Of a stretch of 64,000 nucleotides of DNA, positions 16,899-25,184 are shown one piece after another (position 1 is the stretch's first letter; each line of letters begins with the position of its first letter). Below the pieces are notes generated by a model. It worked only from the letters and a program-made list of their open reading frames with translations, was not told the origin of the DNA and did not search any database. Both the position numbers and the translations under genes were made by a program. The DNA comes from Pseudomonas parasichuanensis. Lineage in GTDB: Bacteria; Pseudomonadota; Gammaproteobacteria; Pseudomonadales; Pseudomonadaceae. The stretch is taken from the NCBI RefSeq assembly GCF_021601385.1, contig NZ_BQHO01000027.1, positions 1 to 64,000 on the forward strand, given 5' to 3'.

Positions 16899-18305
16899 AT
16901 GCGCCTTGTAGCAACCGTGGCCAGCCTTGCGCTGGCAATCACTGGCCTGAACGCCAGCGCCGAAACCATCCGTATCGCCATCGGCACCCAGGACACCACC
17001 ATCAACTGCGCCACCGGCGGCCTGCTGATCCGCGAGCTGGGCCTGCTCGACAAGTACCTGCCCCATGACGGCAAGTACAAGGACGCCCAGTACCAGGTCG
17101 AGTGGAAGAACTTCACCAGCGGCGCGCCGCTGACCAACGAGATGGTCGCCGGCAAGCTCGACTTCGGCGCCATGGCCGACTTCCCCGGCTCGTTCAACGG
17201 TGTCGCCCACCTCGACGCCGGCAAGCGCAGCCTGTTCATCAGCGTGCTGTCCGGCAGCGTGCATGGCAGCGGCAATGGCATCGTGGTGCCGGCCGCCTCC
17301 AGCGTGCAGTCGCTGGCCGAGCTCAAGGGCAAGACCATCTCCGTGCCGTTCGCCTCCACCGCCCACGGCATGCTGCTGCGCGCGGTCGCCGCCCAAGGCT
17401 GGGACCCGCAGAAGGACGTGAAGATCATCGCCCAGGCCCCGGAGATCGCCGGCTCCGCCTTGCGCAGCAACCGCATCGAGGCCCATGCCGACTTCGTGCC
17501 GTTCGCCGAGCTGTTCCCCAACCGTGGCTTCGCCCGCAAGATCTACGACGGCGCCCAGGCCAACGCGCCGACCTTCCATGGCGCGCTGGTGGACGCCGAC
17601 TACGCGAAAAAGTACCCGGAAGTGGTCACCGCCTACCTGCGGGCGAGCCTGGAAGCCGACCGCCTGATCGCCGCCGAGCCCGAGAAGTACAGCGAGCTGA
17701 TCGAGAAGGTCACCGGCATCGAGGCCGAGGTGAACTACCTGTTCCACGGCCCGCTCGGCCTGCAGACCCGCGACCTCACCTGGAAACCCGAGTACCGCCA
17801 GGCCGTGGCCACTTCCATCGACACCCTCAAGCTGCTGAAGAAGACCGACCGGGGCCTGGACACCGCGCATTTCATCGACGACCAGTACATCCGCAGCGCC
17901 TACAAGCAGGCCGGGCTGGACTACGACAAGGCCCTGAAAAACTACGACCCGCTGCCACTCAAGGCCAATGATGCCGCGACCGGCAAGCCCATCACCGACT
18001 TCAGCCGCCTGGCGCAGATCTGGGTGCGCGGCGAGGACAAGGTGCGCCACTATGCCTCCCCGGAAGCCGCGCTCAGCGCCCTGGCCCAGCTGGAGCAGGA
18101 GGGCAAGGACATCCGCGCGATCTACGCCCAGGCCGCCGACAGCGGCATCAAGCTGCTGGCCAACCAGGCCTGGTTCGTGCGCAACGGCCAGGGCCAACTG
18201 GCGGCCTTCCTGCTCAAGGACCAGGCCGAGCAGTATGCCAAGGCCCATGGCGGCGAGGCGCTGGACTTCGTCCATGCCAACCAGAAACTGCTGGCCCAGC
18301 GCTGA
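16899..18305 (+). CDS. ABC importer substrate-binding protein with NosL-like C-terminal domain
   Basis: 468 residues: signal peptide (MRLVATVASLALAITGLNAS, cleaved after SA), then an NMT1/SsuA-like periplasmic binding domain (about residues 22-350; IRIAIGTQDTTINC, KLDFGAMADFPGS, LAELKGKTISVPFAST). About 100 further residues resemble NosL (RLAQIWVRGEDKVRHYAS; AFLLKDQAEQYAKAHGG). The Met and Cys metal ligands of classical NosL are not evident. GAGGGGA precedes ATG 16899. Fifteen bases separate it from the permease gene. Confidence 0.82.
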   Translation: MRLVATVASLALAITGLNASAETIRIAIGTQDTTINCATGGLLIRELGLLDKYLPHDGKYKDAQYQVEWKNFTSGAPLTNEMVAGKLDFGAMADFPGSFNGVAHLDAGKRSLFISVLSGSVHGSGNGIVVPAASSVQSLAELKGKTISVPFASTAHGMLLRAVAAQGWDPQKDVKIIAQAPEIAGSALRSNRIEAHADFVPFAELFPNRGFARKIYDGAQANAPTFHGALVDADYAKKYPEVVTAYLRASLEADRLIAAEPEKYSELIEKVTGIEAEVNYLFHGPLGLQTRDLTWKPEYRQAVATSIDTLKLLKKTDRGLDTAHFIDDQYIRSAYKQAGLDYDKALKNYDPLPLKANDAATGKPITDFSRLAQIWVRGEDKVRHYASPEAALSALAQLEQEGKDIRAIYAQAADSGIKLLANQAWFVRNGQGQLAAFLLKDQAEQYAKAHGGEALDFVHANQKLLAQR

Positions 18306-18320
18306 CCGGGAGCCGCCGCC

Positions 18321-19097
18321 ATGACCCGTGACCTTGCGCGCTGGCCCCTGCGCCTGGCGTCGCTGCTGGCCTGCCTGCTGTTCTGGCAGCAGGCCGCGAG
18401 CCACAAGCTGGACCTGCTGCTGTTCACCTTCACCTACGTACCCACGCCCGGCGCGGTGCTCGACGCCGCCTGGCAACTGCTGGCCTCCAACGCCCTGCTG
18501 GCGCACCTGGGCAGCAGCCTGGCGCGGGTATTTGCCGGTTACGGCGTGGCGGCGTTGCTGGGGGTGGGCCTGGGCTTGCTGATCGGCCGCTCGAAGTGGC
18601 TGGAGGACACGCTGATGCCGCCGCTGGAGGTGCTGCGGCCGATCCCGGCGGTGGCCTGGATCCCGCTGGCGATCCTGATGTTCCCCTCGTCGGAGCTGTC
18701 GATGGTGTTCATCACCTTCACCGGTGCGGTGTTCCCGATCCTGCTCAACACCGTGCACGGCGTCGAGGCCATCGACCCGCGCCTGGTGGCCTCGGCGCGC
18801 AGCCTGGGCGCCGGGCGCGGGGCGATCCTGCGCGAAGTGGTGCTGCCGGGCGCGTTGCCGAGCATCGTCACCGGGCTGGCCATCGGCATGGGCACCTCGT
18901 GGTTCTGCCTGGTGACCGCCGAGATGATCGCCGGGCAGTTCGGCATCGGTTACTACACCTGGGAGTCCTACACCTTGCAGAACTACCCCGACATCATCGT
19001 CGGCATGCTGCTGATCGGCGTGCTGGGCATGGGCAGCAGCGCGCTGGTCAAGCGCCTCGGCGCGCTGGCCACGCCCTGGATACGGAGGAGCGCGTGA
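18321..19097 (+). CDS. ABC importer permease (SsuC/TauC type)
   Basis: 258 residues with about six membrane helices and the BPD_transp_1 signature EAA-like loop (ASARSLGAGRGAILREVVLP, about residues 155-175). It is the inner-membrane channel of the importer whose binding protein is just upstream. The TGA stop shares one base with the ATPase ATG, so translation is coupled. Confidence 0.9.
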   Translation: MTRDLARWPLRLASLLACLLFWQQAASHKLDLLLFTFTYVPTPGAVLDAAWQLLASNALLAHLGSSLARVFAGYGVAALLGVGLGLLIGRSKWLEDTLMPPLEVLRPIPAVAWIPLAILMFPSSELSMVFITFTGAVFPILLNTVHGVEAIDPRLVASARSLGAGRGAILREVVLPGALPSIVTGLAIGMGTSWFCLVTAEMIAGQFGIGYYTWESYTLQNYPDIIVGMLLIGVLGMGSSALVKRLGALATPWIRRSA

Positions 19098-19948
19098 TGA
19101 GCCGTTATCAACAGGTGCCCGGGCGTATCGAAGCGCTGGGTCTGTCGATTCGCCTGGGCCATGGGCGTGATGAGTTCGAAGCGGTGCAGGCGCTGGACTT
19201 TGCCATCGCCCCGGGCGAGTTCGTGTGCATCCTCGGGCCGTCCGGCTGCGGCAAGTCCACGTTGCTCGGCGCACTGGCCGGGCACCTGACGCCGGCTGTC
19301 GGCCAGCTGTTGGTGGACGGGCAAGCGGTCGACGGCCCTTCGCCGCAACGGGGCATGGTGTTCCAGCATCACACGCTGCTGCCTTGGCGCAGCGTGCTCG
19401 ACAACGTGGCCTTCGGCTTGAAGATGCAGGGGCAGGGCAAGGCCGAGCGCCAGTTCAAAGCGGCCGAGATGCTGCAACTGGTCGGCCTGGGTGACTTTGC
19501 CCAGCGTTGGCCCAGCCAGTTGTCCGGCGGCATGCAGCAGCGCGCCGAAATCGCCCGGGTACTGATCAACCGCCCACGCCTGCTGCTGATGGACGAGCCC
19601 TTCGGCGCCCTCGATGCGCAGACCCGCGCGCGCATGCAGGAACTGCTGCTGGATATCTGGGCGCGCATCCGCACCACCGTGGTGTTCGTCACCCATGACA
19701 TCGACGAAGCGTTGTTCCTCGCCGACCGCATCCTGGTGATGAGCCCGCGCCCCGGCCGCTTCATCGAAGACCTGCGCCTGGACTTCACCCGCCCACGGCG
19801 CGCGAGCCTGCTGACCAGCCCCGAATTCACCCACCTCAAACGCCATTGCCTGGCGCTGCTGCGCCATGAAGAAGGCCGCGAACTGCCGCGCCTGACACCG
19901 TTGGGCCTGCCCGACACCGACCATCCTCCGCTGCGGATTGCGCTATGA
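19097..19948 (+). CDS. ABC importer ATP-binding protein (SsuB/TauB type)
   Basis: 283 residues with Walker A GPSGCGKST (47-55), Q-loop (VFQHHTLLPW), signature LSGGMQQR (about 142-149), Walker B LLLMDEPFGALD and switch His in VTHDIDEA. The C-terminal extension after about residue 225 is longer than in SsuB. It powers the adjacent permease and overlaps the HEAT-repeat gene by 4 nt. Confidence 0.9.
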   Translation: MSRYQQVPGRIEALGLSIRLGHGRDEFEAVQALDFAIAPGEFVCILGPSGCGKSTLLGALAGHLTPAVGQLLVDGQAVDGPSPQRGMVFQHHTLLPWRSVLDNVAFGLKMQGQGKAERQFKAAEMLQLVGLGDFAQRWPSQLSGGMQQRAEIARVLINRPRLLLMDEPFGALDAQTRARMQELLLDIWARIRTTVVFVTHDIDEALFLADRILVMSPRPGRFIEDLRLDFTRPRRASLLTSPEFTHLKRHCLALLRHEEGRELPRLTPLGLPDTDHPPLRIAL

Positions 19949-20910
19949 CTGATCGAATCACTGACAACCCCGACATCATCGACCTGCTGCCACGCCTGAA
20001 CGACCGTGATGCCGGCGTGCGGCGCATCGCCCTGATCGAACTGGCCGACCTGGAAGACCCGGACGGCCTGCCCTGGCTCACCGACGCGCTGTTGGTCGAC
20101 GCCAACGCCGAAGTGCGCGCCGAGGCCGCGCGGCTGCTCGAAGCCTGGGAGGAGCCAGAGGTAGTGCAGGGCCTGTGCGCCGCACTGGCCGACCCCGCCG
20201 AGCCGGTGCGCCTGGCGGCCGCCCAGAGCCTGAGCGAGCTCAAGACCCAGCAGGCCGGGCAACTGATCCTGCCCTGGGCCAGCCATGCCGATGCTTTCGT
20301 GCGGGCCAGCGCCTTGCGCGCCCTGCGCGAGCTGCGCCTGGAGGATGCCGCGGTGCCAGCGTTGAAAGCACTGGGGGATGTTGATGCCGGCGTGCGCCGT
20401 GAAGCGGTGGGTATCCTAGGCTGGCTCAAGCACGCGCCGGCCTTGCCCGCGCTGGCACAACTGGCGGCCAACGAGCCGGATACCGACGTGCGTCGCGCCG
20501 CCATTGGCGCGTTGGGCCTGGCCCGGGACGCCCGGGTGCTGCCGGCGCTGATCGGCGCCCTGGCCGATGAGGCCTGGCAGGTGCGTGAAGAGGCGGCGAC
20601 CACCCTGGGCAAGGTCGGCCAGGCTGAAGCGGGCCAGGCCTTGATCGCGGCGCTGGCCGACAGCTACTGGCAGGTCCGCTTGCGCGCGGCGCGGGCCTTG
20701 GGCCGGCTGCGCCATGGCGCGGCGCTGGATGGGCTGGCGCAGTTGCTGGGCCATGGCATCGCCAACCTGCGCAAGGAGGCGGCGCTGGCGCTGGGCGAGC
20801 TGGGTGAAGCCCGGGCATTGCCGGCGTTGCGGGCGGCCGAGGCCGACAGCGACCCGGAAGTGCGCAAGGCCGTGCGCATTGCCCTGGCGCAGTTGCAGGG
20901 AGCGGTGTGA
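19945..20910 (+). CDS. HEAT-repeat (PBS-lyase-like) protein
   Basis: 321 residues built almost wholly of about nine to ten HEAT-like repeats of 30-31 residues, each with a variant of D..VR..AA..LG..... (for example DAGVRREAVGILGWL and DTDVRRAAIGALGLA). There is no catalytic motif and no signal peptide. HEAT solenoids are protein-binding scaffolds. Translational overlap on both sides places it firmly in the AprA-like/ABC operon, so a role in assembling the flavo-iron-sulfur enzyme or the transporter is plausible but unproven. Confidence 0.85.
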   Translation: MTDRITDNPDIIDLLPRLNDRDAGVRRIALIELADLEDPDGLPWLTDALLVDANAEVRAEAARLLEAWEEPEVVQGLCAALADPAEPVRLAAAQSLSELKTQQAGQLILPWASHADAFVRASALRALRELRLEDAAVPALKALGDVDAGVRREAVGILGWLKHAPALPALAQLAANEPDTDVRRAAIGALGLARDARVLPALIGALADEAWQVREEAATTLGKVGQAEAGQALIAALADSYWQVRLRAARALGRLRHGAALDGLAQLLGHGIANLRKEAALALGELGEARALPALRAAEADSDPEVRKAVRIALAQLQGAV

Positions 20911-21185
20911 TGGACGCGCCCAGCGCTTTGCGCAACCGACGCGAACGCGGCGAGCTGCTGGTGCAGTGGGGTGAGGCTGAGCAGGTGATCAGCCACGCCC
21001 GGCTGCGCGGTGCCTGCCCGTGTTCACAATGCCGGGCGGCGCGGCTGAAAGGTGCGATTTCGCTGGTGGGCGAGGATGTGCGGGTGGCGCGCATCGAGGC
21101 CCAGGGGTATGGGGTGCAGCTGGTGTTCAGCGATGGGCATGAGCGGGGGATTTACCCCTGGGATTACCTGCGCAGTCTCGGTTGA
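20910..21185 (+). CDS. DUF971 (GBBH-like N-terminal domain) protein
   Basis: 91 residues forming a single DUF971 domain with the motif LRGACPCSQCR (C36, C38, C41) and the C-terminal signature SDGHERGIYPWDYLR. This domain is the N-terminal zinc-binding module of gamma-butyrobetaine hydroxylase and also occurs alone beside iron-sulfur genes. The start shares a base with the HEAT-gene stop (TGATG). It is the last gene of the cluster; a metal or cluster-transfer role is an inference. Confidence 0.85.
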   Translation: MDAPSALRNRRERGELLVQWGEAEQVISHARLRGACPCSQCRAARLKGAISLVGEDVRVARIEAQGYGVQLVFSDGHERGIYPWDYLRSLG

Positions 21186-21202
21186 CCGCTCCGCCATCAT
21201 CC

Positions 21203-21323
21203 CCTGTAGGCGCGGCCTTGCGCCGCGAAAGGGCCGCAACGCGGCCCCAGGATTTCAGCGTGAAAGCAACAATGGTCGGGGCTGCTTCGCAGCCCTTTCG
21301 CGGCACAAGGCCGCTCCTACACA
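21203..21323. repeat. REP pair between two convergent ABC clusters
   Basis: GTAGGCGCGGCCTTGCGCCGC and the inverse GCGGCACAAGGCCGCTCCTAC, with GGGGCTGCTTCGCAGCCC between. It lies between the stops of the DUF971 gene and the following minus-strand ATPase gene. Confidence 0.8.
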
Positions 21324-21353
21324 GGCGATGAGGCCAGTGCAGGCCACCTGCTT

Positions 21354-22217
21354 CTAGAGCGCGATCAACTCCGGCCGCAACCCTTCCACCCGTTGCACCG
21401 CCGGCCGCAGATACCCGCCATCGCCGGTAATCTGGTGCAGCACCTTCTCGCGCAAGCCATGCAGCGCCACCCCGGTGCGTTGGCGCGGATGCGGCAGGCC
21501 GATCTGCACCACCGCCTTGATCCGCCCCGGCCGCGGCTCCAGCACCACCACCCGGTCGGCCAGGTAGGTCGCTTCTTCGGCATCGTGGGTCACCAGCAGA
21601 ATGGTCACCCCCGAGCGCTCGCGAATCGCCAGCAGCTCGTCCTGCAGTTGCTGGCGGGTCAGTGCATCCAGGGCGCCGAACGGCTCGTCGAGCAGCAGGA
21701 TGCGCGGGCTGGCCACCAGCCCCCGGGCGATCGCCACGCGCTGGGCCATGCCACCGGAGAGCTGGTGCGGGTAGGCCGATTCGAACCCGACCAGCCCCAC
21801 CAGTTGTACGAACTCATGCACCCGGCGGGCGCGCTCGCCCTGGGTGAGTTTATCGTTGACCAGGCCCAGGCCGATGTTCTGCGCCACGGTCAGCCAGGGG
21901 AACAGGCGGTGCTCCTGGAACACGATGCCGCGTTCACCGCCGATGCCGCTGACCACCTGGCCATCGACGCGGATCTGGCCGCTGTAGTCGTTGTCCAGGC
22001 CCACCAGCAGGCGTAGCAACGTGGACTTGCCGCAGCCCGACGAGCCGACGATGGCGATGAATTCGCCCTGCTCGATCGCCAGGTCGAAATCGCGGATGGC
22101 TTCGAACGGCTGGCCGTCCACGCTGAAGGTCTTGCCGACCTTTTCGAAGCTGACCAGCGGCGGTGTGGCGTCAGGTTGGTTGGCCGCTGGCAGGGCCGGG
22201 GTGATGAAGGCGTTCAT
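21354..22217 (-). CDS. Sulfonate/taurine-type ABC importer ATP-binding protein
   Basis: 287 residues with Walker A GSSGCGKST (58-66), signature LSGGMAQR, Walker B ILLLDEPFGALD and VTHDAEEA. It closely resembles SsuB/TauB. The start overlaps the tandem permease stop by 4 nt (ATGA). It belongs with the divergent binding protein and dioxygenase at 24108-26090. Confidence 0.9.
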   Translation of the reverse strand: MNAFITPALPAANQPDATPPLVSFEKVGKTFSVDGQPFEAIRDFDLAIEQGEFIAIVGSSGCGKSTLLRLLVGLDNDYSGQIRVDGQVVSGIGGERGIVFQEHRLFPWLTVAQNIGLGLVNDKLTQGERARRVHEFVQLVGLVGFESAYPHQLSGGMAQRVAIARGLVASPRILLLDEPFGALDALTRQQLQDELLAIRERSGVTILLVTHDAEEATYLADRVVVLEPRPGRIKAVVQIGLPHPRQRTGVALHGLREKVLHQITGDGGYLRPAVQRVEGLRPELIAL

Positions 22218-23809
22218 GCGGATCTCCAGCGCGTGGCGCGCGATTCGAGGCGTTGGCCGAGGTGGCCGAGCAGGGCGCCGACCAGGCCGATCAGAACCAT
22301 GGCGGCCATCACCTGGTCCATGCGGAACAATTGCTGGGCGCCGATCATCAGGCTGGCGATACCGCCGTCCGAGGGCATGAAGTATTCGGCGCCGATGGTG
22401 CCCAGCCAGGCGTAGATCAGCGACAGGCGCAGGCCGGCGAAGATCGCCGGCGCGGCGCCCGGCAGCACCAGCAGGCGCAAGCGCTGTGGCAAGCCCAGGC
22501 GCAGCGCCTGGGCGGCCTCGCCCAGCTGCGGCGACAGGCTGGCGATGCCGCGCTGGGTGGCGATCAGCAGCGGGAAGAACGCGGCCAGGGCGACAAACAC
22601 CAGCTTGGCGCCTTCCCCCAGGCCGAACCAGGCGGTGAGCAGCGGCACCCAGGCAAACAGCGCCACCTGGCGCAGCGCCGACAGGCTCGGGCCAAGCAGG
22701 CGCTCGCTGTGTTGCGACAAGCCCAGCAGCAGCCCCAGGGCAAACCCAGCGCCGCCCCCCAGCAGCAACCCGGCCAGGGTGCGTTGCAGGCTCAGGCGCA
22801 AGGCTTCGCTCAGCGATCCATCCAGCAGCCCGGCAGACAGGCTGCGCAGGACATCCAGGGGTGAGGCAAGGATGTTGGCGTCTACCCAGCCAAAGCTGTT
22901 GGCGGCCTGCCACAGGCCCAGCAGCGCTGCCGGCAACAACAGGCTCTGCCAGCCCTTGGCCACAGCGCCACGCGGCTGCTCGCCGGTGGCCGGTTGCGGC
23001 CAGTACAGCAGGCTGCGCTCAAGGCGCGAAAAGCCTCGGTCCATCAGCGCGCCAACCAGGCCGATCAACAGGATGCAGAGGAACACCAGGTCGAGCATGA
23101 ACAGCTGGCGGCCCCAGACCATCAGGTAGCCGATGCCTTCGCTGGAGGCCAGCAGCTCCACCGCCAGCAGCGACGTCCAGCCGGTGGCCAGGGCCAGGCG
23201 TACGCCGGCAAGAAAGGCGGGCAGGGCGGCTGGCAGCAGCAGGCGCAGGAACAGCAGGTGCGCCGGCAGGCGCAAGGTGGCGGCGGCTTCGCGCAGCTTG
23301 GGTTGGGCGTCGCGCACGCCGACCAGGGTGTGCAGGGTGACCGGTACCACCACCGCCTTGACCAGCACCACCAGCTTGAGCACTTCGCCAATGCCGAAGA
23401 ACAGCATGAACAGCGGGATCCAGGCCAGCGTGGGGATTTGCGCGAGGGCCACGAAGGTCGGCAGCACCAGTGTCTGCGCCCGCCGCGAAGCCCCCAGCCA
23501 GGTGCCCAGCAGCAGGCCACTGCCGATGCCCGCCAGCAAGCCCCACAGCAGGCGTTGCAAGCTTATCCACAGCTGGCTCCACAGCTCCCCGGAACCAAAC
23601 TCCAAGGCGCTCTGCCAGACCAGCGACGGCGCCGGCAGGATCTGCTCGCTCATCCAGTGCTCGCGGCTGGCCACCACCCACAACGCCGCCAGCAGCACCG
23701 GCATCACCCAAGGCAACACGGCATGGCTGTTGTAGCAGCGGCCTTGCGCCGCGAAAGGGCCGCGCAGCGGCCCCGGAAGCCACCTGGGCTTGCTCAAAAA
23801 TCCGCTCAT
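22214..23809 (-). CDS. Tandem-fused ABC permease (two SsuC-like domains)
   Basis: 531 residues, about twice the usual SsuC/TauC length. Two BPD_transp_1 units each carry an EAA loop: REAAATLRLPAHLLFLRLLL at about residues 180-200 and GEAAQALRLGLPQRLRLLVL at about 435-455. Both halves of the membrane channel are therefore encoded in one chain. ATG 23809 has GGGAG 8 nt upstream. Residues about 11-25 are encoded by a REP element. It forms a two-gene operon with the ATPase. Confidence 0.88.
   Translation of the reverse strand: MSGFLSKPRWLPGPLRGPFAAQGRCYNSHAVLPWVMPVLLAALWVVASREHWMSEQILPAPSLVWQSALEFGSGELWSQLWISLQRLLWGLLAGIGSGLLLGTWLGASRRAQTLVLPTFVALAQIPTLAWIPLFMLFFGIGEVLKLVVLVKAVVVPVTLHTLVGVRDAQPKLREAAATLRLPAHLLFLRLLLPAALPAFLAGVRLALATGWTSLLAVELLASSEGIGYLMVWGRQLFMLDLVFLCILLIGLVGALMDRGFSRLERSLLYWPQPATGEQPRGAVAKGWQSLLLPAALLGLWQAANSFGWVDANILASPLDVLRSLSAGLLDGSLSEALRLSLQRTLAGLLLGGGAGFALGLLLGLSQHSERLLGPSLSALRQVALFAWVPLLTAWFGLGEGAKLVFVALAAFFPLLIATQRGIASLSPQLGEAAQALRLGLPQRLRLLVLPGAAPAIFAGLRLSLIYAWLGTIGAEYFMPSDGGIASLMIGAQQLFRMDQVMAAMVLIGLVGALLGHLGQRLESRATRWRSA
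23730..23775. repeat. REP unit inside the permease coding sequence
   Basis: GTTGTAGCAGCGGCCTTGCG followed by CGCGAAAGGGCCGCGCAGCGGCCCC is a typical REP of this genome. It is read in frame within the N-terminal region of the tandem permease (GPLRGPFAAQGR). Confidence 0.7.
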
Positions 23810-24107
23810 CAGGCCATCTCCCAAACGGTTCCTTGTTTATTCATTTATGGAATTAAAAATTCACAAAAATAACATTCAAGGGATAAGAGCATGCGCCCCC
23901 TGCATCGGGAAGCCCCAACCCGTTGCGTTTTCCTCATATTTTCCATGCGCTGCCTGCAAGCCAGCCCAAGACCCGCATGGCCGCTGATTTATGCCTTCTG
24001 GTTACTGAAGAATGACGTATTGATCTTTGTAGGTTCTAACCAGACCCGCCTAGCTTCTGGCCAAAGCGCCGGCCATCGCCGGTGGCAGCCTGCCAAGGAG
24101 CCTTGCC
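23810..24107. other. Divergent intergenic region of the sulfonate-type importer
   Basis: The 298 bp between the two start codons contains an AT-rich stretch at about 23835-23880 (ATTAAAAATTCACAAAAATA) that could carry promoters and a LysR-type (CysB/Cbl-like) site. No operator can be assigned by eye and no small gene is evident. Confidence 0.4.
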
Positions 24108-25148
24108 ATGAAAACCCCCTTTCGCCATCTGCTCACCCCATTGCTCGCCGGCTTGCTGAGTGCCCTGCCGCTGGCGGCGCAGGCCGCCCAGCCCGACGTG
24201 ATCCGTATCGCCGTGCCCGACCTCAGCGCCGGCAGCAAGCCCAGCGCTGGCGGCGTGGTCGATGTGCTGCGCGACCAGCAGTTGCTGGAAAAAGAGTTTG
24301 CCAAGGACGGCATCCGTATCGACTGGCGCTTCTTCAAGGGCGCCGGCCCCGTGGTCAACGAAGCCCTGGCCAACGGCCAGGCCGACTTCGCCTACCTGGG
24401 TGACCTGGCCGCAATCATCGGCAAGGCCAATGGCCTGGACACCCGCGTGCTGTCGGCCGGGGTGCGCGGGGTGAAGAGCTACCTCGGTGTGGTGCCGGGC
24501 TCGGGCATCCACAGCCTGGCGGACCTCAAGGGCAAGCGCGTGGCGGTGTTCCGCGGCACCGCCAACCAGCTGTCGTTCGCCAGCGCCCTGGCCAGCCAGG
24601 GACTATCCGAGCGTGAGCTGAAAGTCATCAACCTGGACTTCAACGCCGCCAACGCCGCGCTGGCGGCCAAGCAGATCGACGCTACCTGGGGGCTGTCCAA
24701 CCTGCTGTCGCTGCGCGAGCGCGGCCTGGTCGAACTGCCGGTCAACTCCCGCGACCTGAAAGGCGCCGGCAGCACCCAGGCGGTGCTGCTGGGTACCGGC
24801 GACTTCATCCGCCAGCACCCCGAGCTGGTGCAGCGCCTGGTCAATGCCCAGCTGCAGGCGGTGAAGTGGCTGCGCGACGAGCACAACCGCGATGCCTACA
24901 TCGACCTGGTGGCCACCACCGCCAACTGGCCAAAAAGCATCCTGCGCGATGACCTGGCCCAGGAAAACCTCGCCGCCTATTTCGACCCGCGCCTGGACGC
25001 AGGCTTCGTCGGCCTGCTGCAACAGGGCGTGGACCTGGCCGCCAAGGAGCGCCTGATCCGCCGGGATTTCCAGGTAAGCGAGTGGGTCGAACCGCGCTTC
25101 CTCGATGCCGCGCTGCAACAGGACCAGGCCGTGCAGGCCGCCCGCTGA
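24108..25148 (+). CDS. Sulfonate/taurine-type ABC substrate-binding protein
   Basis: 346 residues: a signal peptide (about residues 1-26, ending AQA), then an SsuA/TauA-like binding domain (IRIAVPDLSAGSKPS, GQADFAYLGDLAAI, LADLKGKRVAVFRGTANQLSF). It delivers a sulfonate-like ligand to the divergently encoded permease and ATPase. The dioxygenase gene follows 36 bp downstream. The exact substrate is not predictable. Confidence 0.9.
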   Translation: MKTPFRHLLTPLLAGLLSALPLAAQAAQPDVIRIAVPDLSAGSKPSAGGVVDVLRDQQLLEKEFAKDGIRIDWRFFKGAGPVVNEALANGQADFAYLGDLAAIIGKANGLDTRVLSAGVRGVKSYLGVVPGSGIHSLADLKGKRVAVFRGTANQLSFASALASQGLSERELKVINLDFNAANAALAAKQIDATWGLSNLLSLRERGLVELPVNSRDLKGAGSTQAVLLGTGDFIRQHPELVQRLVNAQLQAVKWLRDEHNRDAYIDLVATTANWPKSILRDDLAQENLAAYFDPRLDAGFVGLLQQGVDLAAKERLIRRDFQVSEWVEPRFLDAALQQDQAVQAAR

Positions 25149-25184
25149 TTCAAAACCCCGACAAAAACCGTGAGGACCACGACC

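Noticed and set aside
16656-19274. 872-codon minus-strand frame opposite the ABC importer
   Set aside because: Arg/Gly/Ala/Gln-rich shadow of three well-supported plus-strand genes.
21203-21323. REP arrays as possible CRISPR repeats
   Set aside because: Units are inverted pairs without regular spacers, and no cas genes are present.
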